Origin: Nitrospira sp.
GTDB taxonomy: Bacteria > Nitrospirota > Nitrospiria > Nitrospirales > Nitrospiraceae
Assembly (NCBI GenBank): GCA_015709715.1
Contig: CP054184.1
Location: 3,891,001 to 3,955,000, forward strand
Length of the DNA: 64,000 nt
Reading direction: 5' to 3'
The notes under the pieces: model-generated
What the model saw: the letters and a program-made list of their open reading frames with translations, nothing else
The model's database searches: none
What the model was told of the DNA's origin: nothing
Made by a program: the position numbers and the translations under genes
Part shown: piece after piece, positions 19,741-27,766 of the stretch
Layout of the letters: every line of letters begins with the position of its first letter
How positions within the stretch are numbered: the first letter of the stretch is position 1

Positions 19741-20277
19741 TCAGCTTGAACAGCGAAAGTCGGCTTGCATCGAGTCGAGGAAGATGCTCCAGTCTTCCAC
19801 GGTTTGGCGGAGCGGCTGGAGTCGCGGCGGGAGAGGCTGTTCGGTATCGGCCAAGGATGGGGACGTGAGCCGGTCTTGCGCATGGCGAAGCTCAAGATTG
19901 GCCAGTTGCAGACTCCCGCAGACTCCGGCCGATGCGGGCAATTCCCCACCCGCCCGCCGAAATAGGGCCATGGCTCGGTAGCCGTGCTCCTGGGACCGGT
20001 AGAGATGTTCCGTTGCCTGCCACAGCTGTCGGGTGGAGCCCTCAGGATGGCGTTTGCTCAACTGGGCGGCCATGAGCGCCGCTCGACCCGCACTCATGGC
20101 CGCGCCCTCTGCGTCCTCGTTGGCGAGAGCCTCCTCTGCCTTCGCACTGAGCCGATCGAGTTCCGCTTCTTCGCCGACCACTTGCGCATGGCCGGGTAAG
20201 GCGACCCAGACCACCAGCGCCAGCATCGACGCCAGCAAGGCTCGAACGCCCGAACAGGTTCGGTCTCGATGGCCCAC
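19741..20277 (-). CDS. Unknown secreted helical protein
   Basis: The frame is open upstream to 20463, but that stretch overlaps the HEAT-repeat gene. GTG 20277, just after the HEAT-repeat stop, gives a plausible signal peptide (ALLASMLALVVWVALPGHAQ). The mature 145 residues are almost wholly helical: ELDRLSAKAEEALANEDAEG, then SAGRAALMAAQLSKRHPEG and REQ-type helices, with a final SMQADFRCSS. It lies 18 bp after the HEAT-repeat gene and is probably cotranscribed with it. Family unknown. Confidence 0.6.
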   Translation of the reverse strand: MGHRDRTCSGVRALLASMLALVVWVALPGHAQVVGEEAELDRLSAKAEEALANEDAEGAAMSAGRAALMAAQLSKRHPEGSTRQLWQATEHLYRSQEHGYRAMALFRRAGGELPASAGVCGSLQLANLELRHAQDRLTSPSLADTEQPLPPRLQPLRQTVEDWSIFLDSMQADFRCSS

Positions 20278-20294
20278 ACAGGAATGGTCAACGT

Positions 20295-21371
20295 CTACTC
20301 GACATGTTCCCAGGTGTCGATCTGCTTGATGCTCCAATTGACGGCCTCGATGAGTTTGACGAGATGGGGGTCGGGATCCTGATGATGGAGGCGGTAGAGC
20401 GATTTTTGAAGTTCCATGAGCGGCTCGTGTGAACGATGGTCCGGTAGTTTGCCGAGGGCCCATGCGATTTCGGTCTTGACGGCGACGTCCTCGGTCGAGA
20501 GGGTTTCGAGCAACGGATCGATGATGGAGAAATCGCCGTGCAGGGCGCCGACGATGCCGAGGGCCTTGGCTGCGGACGCTCGCAGGTCCGGCGCGCCTTG
20601 CTTCATGGTGCGGATAAGGATCGGAATGGTCTCCTTCTGGCCGATATTGCCGAGCGCCACCGTGGAGGCCTTGGCCAATGCGCGATCCGCTCCGTCGAGG
20701 GCTGCCAATAGGCGCGGCACGGCCTTGGTCGAAAACAGCTCGCCGAAGAGTGTGGCAAGTTTTACCCTGCGCTCGGACGGAGTGTTCGGATCGTCATAAA
20801 GCCGAAACAGTCGCTCTTCTTGTCCCCATTCGGCGGTGATCAGGGCCGGGAAATCATACTCCTCCAGGCGTGTTTTCAACTTCTCCATGGCGTAGGTCGT
20901 CGGATCGCCGGCTTTGGCGAGGATCGCGGCTGCCGCCGCATCCTGAAACTGGGTACGGACTTCCTTGCGCCAAGCCATCTTCTTCCCGTTCAACAGATAG
21001 GCCAACTGACAGGCCGGACCTTTCCAGAGCCGAGACGGTGAGTCCGGGAGATCGGCATCGCTGCCCATGGTCGTGCTGCCTTCCCAGGTTTTTCGCTGTT
21101 CACACTTCACCTTGAAGGCTACGTCGTGAGGCTGGCCGGAATCGGTGACAGAGGTGTAACCGAACTCCTGCAATCGTCTGACGACCACTTCGGTCAGTGG
21201 TCCGGCATCGATCACTCCCTTATCCGAAAGGGCGAGCACCTCGACCAGCACCCGGTCGATCCGTTCCATCTGCTGCTTCTGTTCAGCGGTCAGGGCTTCC
21301 TGCCTTGCCGCGCTCGTCTCGACGAGAAGGAGGAGGGAACCGACGGCCAGAAAAGGGAGGATGCGTCTCAT
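20295..21371 (-). CDS. Secreted HEAT-repeat protein
   Basis: The 358-residue protein has a signal peptide (LPFLAVGSLLLLVETSAA). The N-terminal part includes two Cys (VKCEQRKTWEG and GPACQLAYLLNGK). HEAT/Armadillo-type repeats begin near residue 205: AVPRLLAALDGADRALAKAS, TIPILIRTMKQGAPDLRASA, and IIDPLLETLSTEDVAVKTEI. Such repeats form a solenoid for protein binding; a periplasmic location follows from the signal peptide. It is the first gene of a two-gene minus-strand unit, divergent from proC. Confidence 0.8.
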   Translation of the reverse strand: MRRILPFLAVGSLLLLVETSAARQEALTAEQKQQMERIDRVLVEVLALSDKGVIDAGPLTEVVVRRLQEFGYTSVTDSGQPHDVAFKVKCEQRKTWEGSTTMGSDADLPDSPSRLWKGPACQLAYLLNGKKMAWRKEVRTQFQDAAAAAILAKAGDPTTYAMEKLKTRLEEYDFPALITAEWGQEERLFRLYDDPNTPSERRVKLATLFGELFSTKAVPRLLAALDGADRALAKASTVALGNIGQKETIPILIRTMKQGAPDLRASAAKALGIVGALHGDFSIIDPLLETLSTEDVAVKTEIAWALGKLPDHRSHEPLMELQKSLYRLHHQDPDPHLVKLIEAVNWSIKQIDTWEHVE

Positions 21372-21449
21372 GTCTGCTCCATTCTGCTGACAGGATGAAG
21401 AGGCGACAGTATCGGCTCACTGTATACAACCAGTTCCGGCGGTTGCAAG

Positions 21450-21479
21450 TTGCGCCGCTTGAAAGCCGATCAGTATAAT
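21450..21479 (+). promoter_or_regulatory. proC promoter with a consensus -10, possible leaderless start
   Basis: A perfect TATAAT at 21474-21479 lies 18 bases after a weak TTGCGC at 21450-21455. The -10 ends only six bases before the proC ATG at 21486, so transcription would begin at or next to the A of the ATG. No ribosome-binding site fits in that space, which argues for a leaderless mRNA. Confidence 0.55.
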
Positions 21480-21485
21480 CGCGCG

Positions 21486-22316
21486 ATGTTCACGGATACG
21501 CAGGTCGCCTTCATCGGCGGCGGGAATATGACCGAGGCGTTGGTGCGAGGCCTGCTTCGACAACGGCTCTTTGCCCCCGGACAGCTCGCCGTGAGCGATC
21601 CCTTGCCTGGACGGCGCGAATGGCTGGCAACTCAGTATGGTGTGATGACGGGTGCCGACAACCGGGCGGCTGTACAGGGGGCCGGGACCATCGTGCTGAG
21701 TGTCGAACCGCAGGTGTTGGACAGCGTGTTGGAGGAACTCCGCCTGGTCATTGCCGCGAATCCATTGCTCCTCTCCGTCGCCGCGGGGTATCCCCTATCG
21801 CGGATCACACAACACGCGGGTACGGTTTCACGAGTGGTGCGCGCCATGCCTAATACTCCGTCCATGATCGGGGAGGGAGTGACGGCGTTGACCTTTGCGG
21901 CAGACTTGTCGCCGGAGGATCGGGCCCGTGCGTCGCGGATCTTTGAAGCCGTCGGAAGCGTCGTCGTGGTAGAGGAACGGCTGATGGATGCGGTGACGGG
22001 ATTGAGCGGCAGCGGACCGGCATACGTCTATGCGATGATCGAGGCCTTGGCCGACGGTGGCGTGCAGGTCGGCCTCCCACGCGCGACCGCGCAGACACTG
22101 GCGGCCCATACCCTCGCGGGAGCCGCGCGTATGGTCCTCGATTCCGGTGAACATCCCGCTGTGCTCAAGGATCGCGTCGCGTCTCCCGGCGGGACGACGA
22201 TCGCCGGACTTCGGTCGCTGGAAGAGGGGCGGTTACGCGCGACGCTGATGTCGGCCGTCGAGGCGGCCGTCCGGCGGTCACATGAGTTGGGACAGTCTGC
22301 ATCGCAGGACCTCTAA
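21486..22316 (+). CDS. proC: Pyrroline-5-carboxylate reductase
   Basis: The 276-residue enzyme makes proline from pyrroline-5-carboxylate with NAD(P)H. It begins with the Rossmann dinucleotide loop VAFIGGGNMTEALVRGLL. The middle contains RVVRAMPNTPSMIGEGVTAL. The C-terminal dimer/active-site motif GLSGSGPAYVYAMIEALADG is followed by the signature VASPGGTTIAGLRSLEEG. Length and motifs are typical. It is followed after 15 bp by the small gene that serves as the attachment site of the first element. Confidence 0.96.
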   Translation: MFTDTQVAFIGGGNMTEALVRGLLRQRLFAPGQLAVSDPLPGRREWLATQYGVMTGADNRAAVQGAGTIVLSVEPQVLDSVLEELRLVIAANPLLLSVAAGYPLSRITQHAGTVSRVVRAMPNTPSMIGEGVTALTFAADLSPEDRARASRIFEAVGSVVVVEERLMDAVTGLSGSGPAYVYAMIEALADGGVQVGLPRATAQTLAAHTLAGAARMVLDSGEHPAVLKDRVASPGGTTIAGLRSLEEGRLRATLMSAVEAAVRRSHELGQSASQDL

Positions 22317-22331
22317 CAAGGAGTGCGTTTC

Positions 22332-22526
22332 GTGCAATATTGGGTCAAAGTCGTGTTCGTCGATAATCAGGAGCTGGTCGTGAAAGATGCGATTCGCCAC
22401 ACGATTTCCGAAGACATGGAAGTTCTTGAAGTGGACTCGGCAAAAGAAGTCGTGATCATTCCCATGAAGCAGATTAAGTACATCGCCTGCGATGCCACGG
22501 TATTCGCTCAAAAATCAAAGACTTAG
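22332..22526 (+). CDS. 64-residue conserved-looking protein whose 3' end is an attachment site
   Basis: GTG 22332 has AAGGAG eight bases upstream; GTG 22323 overlaps that site and is less likely. The protein runs MQYWVKVVFVDNQELVVKDA, then ISEDMEVLEVDSAKEVVIIP and MKQIKYIACDATVFA, with a mix of beta strands and no known motif. The last five residues (QKSKT) come from the integrated element. The original end, S-R-K-S-N-T after VFA, is still readable at 28123-28176. The element thus restores the gene with a changed tail. Its stop overlaps the convergent integrase stop. Confidence 0.75.
   Translation: MQYWVKVVFVDNQELVVKDAIRHTISEDMEVLEVDSAKEVVIIPMKQIKYIACDATVFAQKSKT
22475..22507 (+). repeat. Left attachment site (33-bp direct repeat)
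   Basis: This 33-bp sequence starts TAAGTACATCGCCTGCGATG and is repeated without mismatch at 28122-28154. Here it is the end of the coding region of the 64-residue host gene, and it lies 16 bp from the integrase stop. The middle (CATCGCCTGCGATG) is a near-palindrome that could be the crossover core. Confidence 0.88.
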
Positions 22527-23719
22527 GAGTTTTCGTGGGCGTTGGTCACGGTTTTGGTCACGGTTCCAGAACCGATTTTTAACGAATCCAGCTTATCGAC
22601 CGCTTGCCGATTCCCGCCTGGAATCAGATGCCCATAGGTGTCACAGGTGATGGTAATCGACGCATGGCCAAGTTGTTCTTGGACATATTTCAGGTTCTCG
22701 CCATTCGCAATGAGTCGGCTTGCATAGGTATGTCGGACACTATGCATATCGAGTCGTCGTAGTCCCGCTTTCTCCACCATCGGAAACCACAGTTTGTACC
22801 GTAACCAATTCTCGGCCATATAACTCGGCTCCCGCCTGGTTCCGCCCAGGTTGCCTGGAAAGAGGATTTCAGGCGCTGGGTGCCCAACGGCTGCCGCCTC
22901 CAGGTCCTGTAACTCGATCCATTCCGTCAGAGCCTTCGCGAGCCCCTGCGACATGTCCACGCGCCGGGCCTTCCCGTTCTTGGGTGTGCCCAGGATTCCC
23001 CGCGACCAGTTCCGTTGCACGTAGATGGATCGGCTCTGAAAGTTCAGATCGCCCCGATGGAGTCCCAGGACCTCTCCCGCTCGTAGGCCGGTGCGAAAGA
23101 AGGTCAGGGCCATCGGGTAAAACAGCGGGCGTTCGCGTCGTATTGTCTCCAACAACAGGCCCTCCTCTTCCTGGGTGAAGATCGCGAGTTCGGATTCCTC
23201 GATGGTCGCCGGCCGTTTCAGGAGTTTGCCGGAACGGAGGGCCGGGTTGTGAGTGATCAGCCCATCTTCGACGGCTTCGGTCAACACCGCGCTGAGAGTT
23301 AACAGGGCATTGAGTGCCGTATCGAAATCCAGCCCTTTCTCAAGCAGCCCTGCGGCCCATGCTTTGATCCGTGGTCGTGAGATAGCGGACAGTTGCGAAG
23401 TCCCAAAGGCGGGGAGGGCATGTTTTCGCAATCGCGACTCGTACGTCTTGATGGTCGAAACCTTCTTGCCTCGTGCCGGTTGATTCTTGAGCCACGTCAC
23501 GAAGTAATCTTTGAGCAGGATTGATTTCGTCGTCTTCTGTTTGGGAAAGAGTTTTCCCTCTCGTGCATTGGCCTTCAACTTCCCATACAGCGTGCGTGCT
23601 TGGCTCTTGGTGTCGCACTTGTGCCACGTCTGGCGCCCCTCTTCATAGACACGCACCCACCACCCTTCCCGGCCTTTCCGCTGGGTGATGCCTCTATCCT
23701 TGCCTTCTTTTCTTGCCAC
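22523..23719 (-). CDS. Tyrosine recombinase/integrase of the first element
   Basis: GTG 23719 is preceded by AAGGAGAG, so the protein is 398 residues; the frame is open upstream but overlaps the next gene. It has an N-terminal AP2-like/arm-binding region (KGREGWWVRVYEEGRQTWHK) and a SAM-like core-binding domain (STIKTYESRLRKHALPAFG). The catalytic domain has Arg in GLRAGEVLGL, HSVRHTYASRL (H-x-x-R), LGHASITITCDTYGHL (His and the nucleophile Tyr). The gene ends 16 bp from the left attachment repeat. Its last codons (GSGTVTKTVT) contain a 27-bp sequence repeated near the other end of the element. Confidence 0.93.
   Translation of the reverse strand: MARKEGKDRGITQRKGREGWWVRVYEEGRQTWHKCDTKSQARTLYGKLKANAREGKLFPKQKTTKSILLKDYFVTWLKNQPARGKKVSTIKTYESRLRKHALPAFGTSQLSAISRPRIKAWAAGLLEKGLDFDTALNALLTLSAVLTEAVEDGLITHNPALRSGKLLKRPATIEESELAIFTQEEEGLLLETIRRERPLFYPMALTFFRTGLRAGEVLGLHRGDLNFQSRSIYVQRNWSRGILGTPKNGKARRVDMSQGLAKALTEWIELQDLEAAAVGHPAPEILFPGNLGGTRREPSYMAENWLRYKLWFPMVEKAGLRRLDMHSVRHTYASRLIANGENLKYVQEQLGHASITITCDTYGHLIPGGNRQAVDKLDSLKIGSGTVTKTVTNAHENS
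22542..22568. repeat. 27-bp repeat, left copy, in the integrase 3' end
   Basis: The sequence contains GGTCACGGTTTTGGTCACGG, itself two copies of GGTCACGGTT, and is identical to 27978-28004. It encodes the GTVTKTVT end of the integrase. It may be an arm-type integrase site, or the trace of an earlier related integrase at the other end. Confidence 0.7.
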
Positions 23720-24359
23720 GGTGGCTCTCCTTTCGTTGGTCTGCTTTGTGATGTTCTCGCCATTTGCGTGTCGCGACTCGCGTCTGACAACGAGGGCCAC
23801 AGTAGATTTGGTCAACACGAATGGCGAGGTAAATCCGTTGGCACTCTGGGCAACGGCGAATGCGCCCGGAATAGTCGACCAATAAATGAGCGAACCGATA
23901 TTCAAATTCCTTCACTTTCCGCTTTGTCGCCACAAACACACTGCCTTTGCGTTCGTCGTCGACTGGCAGCGTGACAATGATCGTGAATTGCGGGAACGTA
24001 AAGGCAGCGACGGCGGTGTCCCATAGCTTTTCCAGGCTCCCCAGGACCATCGCCTGGATCTCTTTGGCCTCTCCACGACTGGGAAGGGTGCCACGGAATC
24101 CTTCTCCTGGAATTGATCGAACGCTCCAGCCCGCCTCTGTGGCGATGTCCGCCCCCCGGCGATTGGCCACGTCATCGACAAAGCTGGCGATCTCAAACGC
24201 CAAGACCATCCATTCACTGGCCGTGAGGGTGTCCAGATCCGTCTGAATAAACTTCAGGAGCCATCCCACCTCGCCGTCTGCCGTGGTGAGAATCCTCTCT
24301 CTCGCCTTCTTCATCTCTCCGAAAAATTGGTCGTGGATTGCGACTCGATCAACCGGCAT
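23694..24359 (-). CDS. CGNR-like zinc-finger protein
   Basis: ATG 24359 follows AAGGAGTGCCCT. The 221-residue protein has a long N-terminal domain (EVGWLLKFIQTDLDTLTASE, then DDERKGSVFVATKRKVKEFE) and a C-terminal zinc-binding region: RRCPECQRIYLAIRVDQIYC then GPRCQTRVATRKWREHHK. The pattern C-x2-C, C-x3-C with a basic tail is that of CGNR-type zinc fingers, thought to bind DNA. It overlaps the integrase start by 26 bp, so the two are one transcription unit; a regulatory role for integration is an inference. Confidence 0.7.
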   Translation of the reverse strand: MPVDRVAIHDQFFGEMKKARERILTTADGEVGWLLKFIQTDLDTLTASEWMVLAFEIASFVDDVANRRGADIATEAGWSVRSIPGEGFRGTLPSRGEAKEIQAMVLGSLEKLWDTAVAAFTFPQFTIIVTLPVDDERKGSVFVATKRKVKEFEYRFAHLLVDYSGRIRRCPECQRIYLAIRVDQIYCGPRCQTRVATRKWREHHKADQRKESHRGKKRRQG

Positions 24360-24501
24360 AGGGCACTCCTTCTCCTGATGAGTGAATGAGCATCGCACTC
24401 CATCCTAGTACAAACAAAAAAAGTTAAGGCCAGCGGTAGGCGTAGAGCTGAAATCGCTTGAAGAGTGTACCTCGGTAGTGGTAATGCGTGTCAATATAGG
24501 A

Positions 24502-24525
24502 TATGCCTTAACGATATTAGGCATA
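24502..24525. promoter_or_regulatory. Inverted repeat in the divergent promoter region
   Basis: TATGCCT (24502-24508) and AGGCATA (24519-24525) form a perfect 7-bp inverted repeat with a 10-base spacer in an AT-rich 200-bp gap between the minus-strand CGNR gene and the plus-strand HTH gene. It is well placed to be an operator for the HTH protein encoded 35 bp downstream. Confidence 0.5.
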
Positions 24526-24560
24526 ACATCATGTATAGCTAATTACCAAGGAGGTGCCCG

Positions 24561-24770
24561 ATGGTCCCTAGTACAAAATTGATCACGATTCGAGAAGCGG
24601 CGGAACGGTTAGGACTCAAAGAAAGCACGATCAGGAAAGCCATCCTGAAACGGCAGATTGCCTATGTGAAGCCGTCGGTGCGTGCCGTGCGGATTCCCAT
24701 TGAGGAATTGGAACGGATTCTGTCTGCCGGTCTTCGTCCAGCCATTCCTCAAGCGGAGGCTGCCCGATGA
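24561..24770 (+). CDS. Excisionase-like helix-turn-helix protein
   Basis: The 69-residue protein shows LITIREAAERLGLKESTIRK and AILKRQIAYVKPSVRAVRIP, then IEELERIL, the MerR/excisionase winged-helix pattern of Xis-type proteins. The ATG follows AAGGAGGTG. It probably controls the element's excision and its own operon. The stop overlaps the next start (ATGA). Confidence 0.8.
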   Translation: MVPSTKLITIREAAERLGLKESTIRKAILKRQIAYVKPSVRAVRIPIEELERILSAGLRPAIPQAEAAR

Positions 24771-25480
24771 GCCGCTGGAAGGAGTTCCGGCGGGAGCCAG
24801 TCGCCGGCGAATGGACCAGGAAGCAGAAACGGGGCTATCACCGGGTGCGGTCGCTGCTCTGGTTCTGGGAGTGCCATCAGTTCCAAGTGCTTTGGGTCAC
24901 GCTGTCCACGGCAGAAGGCGGGGATGCGGAGAAGCTGACGTATCACCATAAGCAGCTGCGCCAGCGGATCGAACGCCAGCTGGGGTTTCAAGGATTGGAG
25001 TACTACCAGGTTCGAACGGAAGAAGGGCATGGCGTGCTCCATATCTTCTGGGCCTGGCGGGTGCCGGATGGGGAACGCCCTCGCCGGTTCTGGATTTCGC
25101 AGGAATGGCTGTCGTCGCAATGGCAGGCCCTCCATGGGGCTCCGGTCGTCTGGATCAAGGCCTATCAGCCCAGCCATCGGTCTCGGAATCGTCTCAGCCG
25201 CTACGTCATTAGCCAGTACGTCCAGGATCAATGCGGGTACGTGAATATGTGCTGGTCCTGGAAACGATCTCTTGGATTTCCCATCAGCCGACTGTGGGAA
25301 GAGATGCGGCACCAATGGTCCACCAGGAATGCCTATCGCCGGATCAGGGGCGAAATCGAAATCCCTCGAATCGTGTTCATTAAGACCTGGGAGGATCTGC
25401 TCTCGGGGCATCCGATTTGGTTTAGTGGCACCATTCTGCAATTGGTGCTTGGGAAGGGACTGGTCTATCAAGAGGTGTGA
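24767..25480 (+). CDS. Possible replication initiator (degenerate HUH-like)
   Basis: The 237-residue protein is rich in Trp, Arg and Tyr. Three stretches recall rolling-circle Rep proteins: FQVLWVTLSTAEGGDAEKLT (first strand); YYQVRTEEGHGVLHIFWAWR, which lines up with the E-x-x-x-G-x-x-H-x-H strand though the second His of the HUH is Phe; and SRLSRYVISQYVQDQCGYVN, which resembles the Tyr-containing helix. The missing His means the assignment is weak. It is translationally coupled to the HTH gene, and GC-rich hairpins that could be an origin lie 450 bp downstream. Confidence 0.45.
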   Translation: MSRWKEFRREPVAGEWTRKQKRGYHRVRSLLWFWECHQFQVLWVTLSTAEGGDAEKLTYHHKQLRQRIERQLGFQGLEYYQVRTEEGHGVLHIFWAWRVPDGERPRRFWISQEWLSSQWQALHGAPVVWIKAYQPSHRSRNRLSRYVISQYVQDQCGYVNMCWSWKRSLGFPISRLWEEMRHQWSTRNAYRRIRGEIEIPRIVFIKTWEDLLSGHPIWFSGTILQLVLGKGLVYQEV

Positions 25481-25482
25481 GG

Positions 25483-25725
25483 ATGATCTGGCATCGATGC
25501 AGCCTGAAGCAGCCAAGCCTGTTCGGTCCAGCCTGTTGCGGACGGGAAGCGACCACCTATGATCGTGCGCGAAAAGCGTGGCTCTGTCATGAGCATACGA
25601 AGGAACGGCTCTGCGAGTTATGTCAATTTGAGCAAGCGTGGGTACGGCTTTTTAATAGGGAGCATGACGTCACATGCGAAATCTGGCTCTGTATCGACTG
25701 TGCGGGACTGACGGGGCGACGGTGA
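25483..25725 (+). CDS. Small cysteine-rich protein
   Basis: The 80-residue product has paired cysteines in three places: PACCGRE, HTKERLCELCQFEQAW, and TCEIWLCIDCAGLTGRR. This suggests one or two zinc sites of the zinc-ribbon type. ATG 25483 lies three bases after the preceding stop, with GTGAGG just upstream. It may assist the Rep-like protein, but the role is unknown. Confidence 0.6.
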   Translation: MIWHRCSLKQPSLFGPACCGREATTYDRARKAWLCHEHTKERLCELCQFEQAWVRLFNREHDVTCEIWLCIDCAGLTGRR

Positions 25726-26147
25726 AACACTCTAATCAATTTCTCCCTGTCACCCGTCCCGTATCCTTCACGGGTGAGAGGGAACGATGCGCCGTCTTAT
25801 GCGAGGCGGCGATGCCTCAGCTTGGCCGCCGTTCTCGTCTATTGATGGTTACAGCAGCGGGAAGAGGGAAGGGATACTGAAACCATGCGGAGAATTAAAC
25901 GCAATGATTCCGCCCACCGAGGCCGCCCGGCCGTTCCGGACCACTGGACCGGACGGCCGGGGGGATCGGGGGCGCAGCCCCCGCTTCACTTGATCTAGAT
26001 GGTCAAAGTAGGACTGCAAGGTTGGTGAACAATGCTTTGAGTGTCAGGTTTTTGCCTCACTTGCAACTACGAAAAGTCATGTTATCGTCGACCTAAGCCC
26101 ATGGTGTTAGCGGAGGTTGGCATATCCTCCTAGAAAGGAGACACACG
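25726..26147 (+). other. Non-coding stretch with two GC-rich hairpins
   Basis: No supported gene lies in these 420 bases. An inverted repeat joins 25927-25939 (CCGGCCGTTCCGG) and 25949-25960 (CCGGACGGCCGG), with one base less on the right arm. A second hairpin follows at 25967-25983 (CGGGGGC, GCA loop, GCCCCCG). The last 100 bases are AT-richer and probably hold the promoter of the next gene, which has AAAGGAG before its ATG. Confidence 0.6.
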
Positions 26148-27011
26148 ATGTTAAAAGAGTTGGAGTTTCGATGGAAGCAACGGCGGTTGTCTCGGCAATA
26201 TCACCGACTCATGGAGAGAGAATTGAATGCTAGACGGCGAGAAGAGATATGGTGGGAATATTCTGACGAATACAATGAACTTCTCACGGAGCGCAAACTT
26301 TACCAGGACAGCATGCTACTCAGTACGGCAGTCCGAATGAGACTGCCTGTTCCGGTCATATGTGATAGCGCCGGAGCCTTAACCCGTGCCTGGAGGAGGG
26401 ACTATGCAGGTCGTTTGCTGATGACGGAGAAGGCCTTTTGTGAGTTGCGACAAGAAATTCGAAGGAAACGGCGGTTATATCGTTTTGACTTTTTCCAATG
26501 GGTGAACTTTTTGAAGTTCCTGGTTGTAACTGCTGCATTGATCGTAGAGCCACCTGTTTCGTATGGTCTAACTGTCGATGAATGGCTGAAGACTCAAGAC
26601 AAAGCGGAAACTGACAAAATTGAAATTTCTGTACGGTATGATAAGGACAAATGTCGAGTTAACGTTGAAATGAAGGGAAACGCTATTCAATATCTTGAAG
26701 TTTTGGAAAAGGCGGAGAGAAAAACGCTGCTGGTATCCATTCACAATAGAAGCAAACATACTTCAGCAAAAGTTAAGTGGTCACTAGCGGTGCGTCGCAA
26801 AGGACATAGCGATGATTTAACTGACTACCATGAACTTCCGCCTAATCAGCAGTTGGAATTCAAGCGGAGTAATGCATTCGCGAATGATAAAATCCTGCTG
26901 CCAGGTGAATCTGATGAACAATGCTACGATCTGCCACACATGTCAGGCGGCTATTCACCAGCAGATCTCGTTTACTCAGTGAAATCAAAAAGTGTCGATT
27001 TTATCAAATAG
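26148..27011 (+). CDS. Unknown cargo protein with one membrane segment
   Basis: The 287-residue protein is coded in visibly more AT-rich DNA than the core genes. The N-terminal 115 residues are strongly basic and helical (KQRRLSRQYHRLMERELNAR). A hydrophobic segment at about 123-140 (VNFLKFLVVTAALIVE) could span the membrane. The C-terminal 140 residues look beta-rich (VEMKGNAIQYLEVLEKAERK, KVKWSLAVRRKGHSDDL), like a ligand-binding domain. I recognise no family. It lies 100 bp upstream of the PLD-like gene and the two may form a cargo module. Confidence 0.6.
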   Translation: MLKELEFRWKQRRLSRQYHRLMERELNARRREEIWWEYSDEYNELLTERKLYQDSMLLSTAVRMRLPVPVICDSAGALTRAWRRDYAGRLLMTEKAFCELRQEIRRKRRLYRFDFFQWVNFLKFLVVTAALIVEPPVSYGLTVDEWLKTQDKAETDKIEISVRYDKDKCRVNVEMKGNAIQYLEVLEKAERKTLLVSIHNRSKHTSAKVKWSLAVRRKGHSDDLTDYHELPPNQQLEFKRSNAFANDKILLPGESDEQCYDLPHMSGGYSPADLVYSVKSKSVDFIK

Positions 27012-27112
27012 CACCGCTATTTTGTCTTGATTGCCAGCTGGCGCAAACTCCCTCGTCTAGTGTCCCCATCGAACAGCCACAGACTGGCAGTGTTAGATTT
27101 TAGGAGATGCTG

Positions 27113-27766
27113 ATGAGCCACAACGACTGTAAAACTTATCGGGAGGTTCTTCAGCGCTACAACGAGTTGATGCGGGATTATGAGATGTTTTTGTCACAAT
27201 TAGAGGAGGCAGATTTGGAGAACTACTGGCTCCCGGCGATAATCCCGCACAGAAGCATGCTCTATATTGAGCGGCGTTGTGAGTTTGCATCTGACGGCGA
27301 GGTTTTACGCTTTCTCAGTGTTCCTGGCCAGCGAGATATTGGTTTAAAGGAACTCCGAGATTTTACGAGAGAAGCCAAATCCCTCATGATCATTGATCCG
27401 TACATTTTCTCAGTAGAAAAGGAACAGGCGGAGCGTTTCGCTAAGGACCTTATGGAATCGGCTCGAGTTGGCGGACAATGGCTAGAACAGATTCATTTTG
27501 TCCATGATCCTCGTCATACAAGGAGTGGTGTTAAGGGGTGCATTGAACAGCGCTTGAAGAAGAAGCGTATCCGTATGACAGATAAACCCACGACCGAAAT
27601 ACACGACCGAGTTTGGATCGCAGATCGCCAGCGTGCCATAGTTGTTGGGACATCGCTGAACGGCATCGGCAAAAGGGCAGCGTTCCTACTCCCACTGCCT
27701 GACTGCGACTTAATGGCATTATTAGAGTTTTTGGATCAAAGGGCCTTGTCACGCGCGCCAAGATGA
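27113..27766 (+). CDS. Half-length phospholipase D-like protein
   Basis: ATG 27113 has TAGGAG six bases upstream; ATG 27107 overlaps that site. The 217-residue protein ends with TEIHDRVWIADRQRAIVVGT and SLNGIGKRAAFLLPLPDCDL, close to the single HKD-type half-domain of small PLD-like proteins (I-H-D-R-x-x-x-x-D then G-x-S-L-N-G-I-G-K). The Lys of HKD is Arg here. The middle has LMIIDPYIFSVEKEQAERF, another family stretch. Proteins of this form occur in mobile islands, sometimes with defence genes. A nuclease or phosphodiesterase activity is possible but not shown. Confidence 0.6.
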   Translation: MSHNDCKTYREVLQRYNELMRDYEMFLSQLEEADLENYWLPAIIPHRSMLYIERRCEFASDGEVLRFLSVPGQRDIGLKELRDFTREAKSLMIIDPYIFSVEKEQAERFAKDLMESARVGGQWLEQIHFVHDPRHTRSGVKGCIEQRLKKKRIRMTDKPTTEIHDRVWIADRQRAIVVGTSLNGIGKRAAFLLPLPDCDLMALLEFLDQRALSRAPR

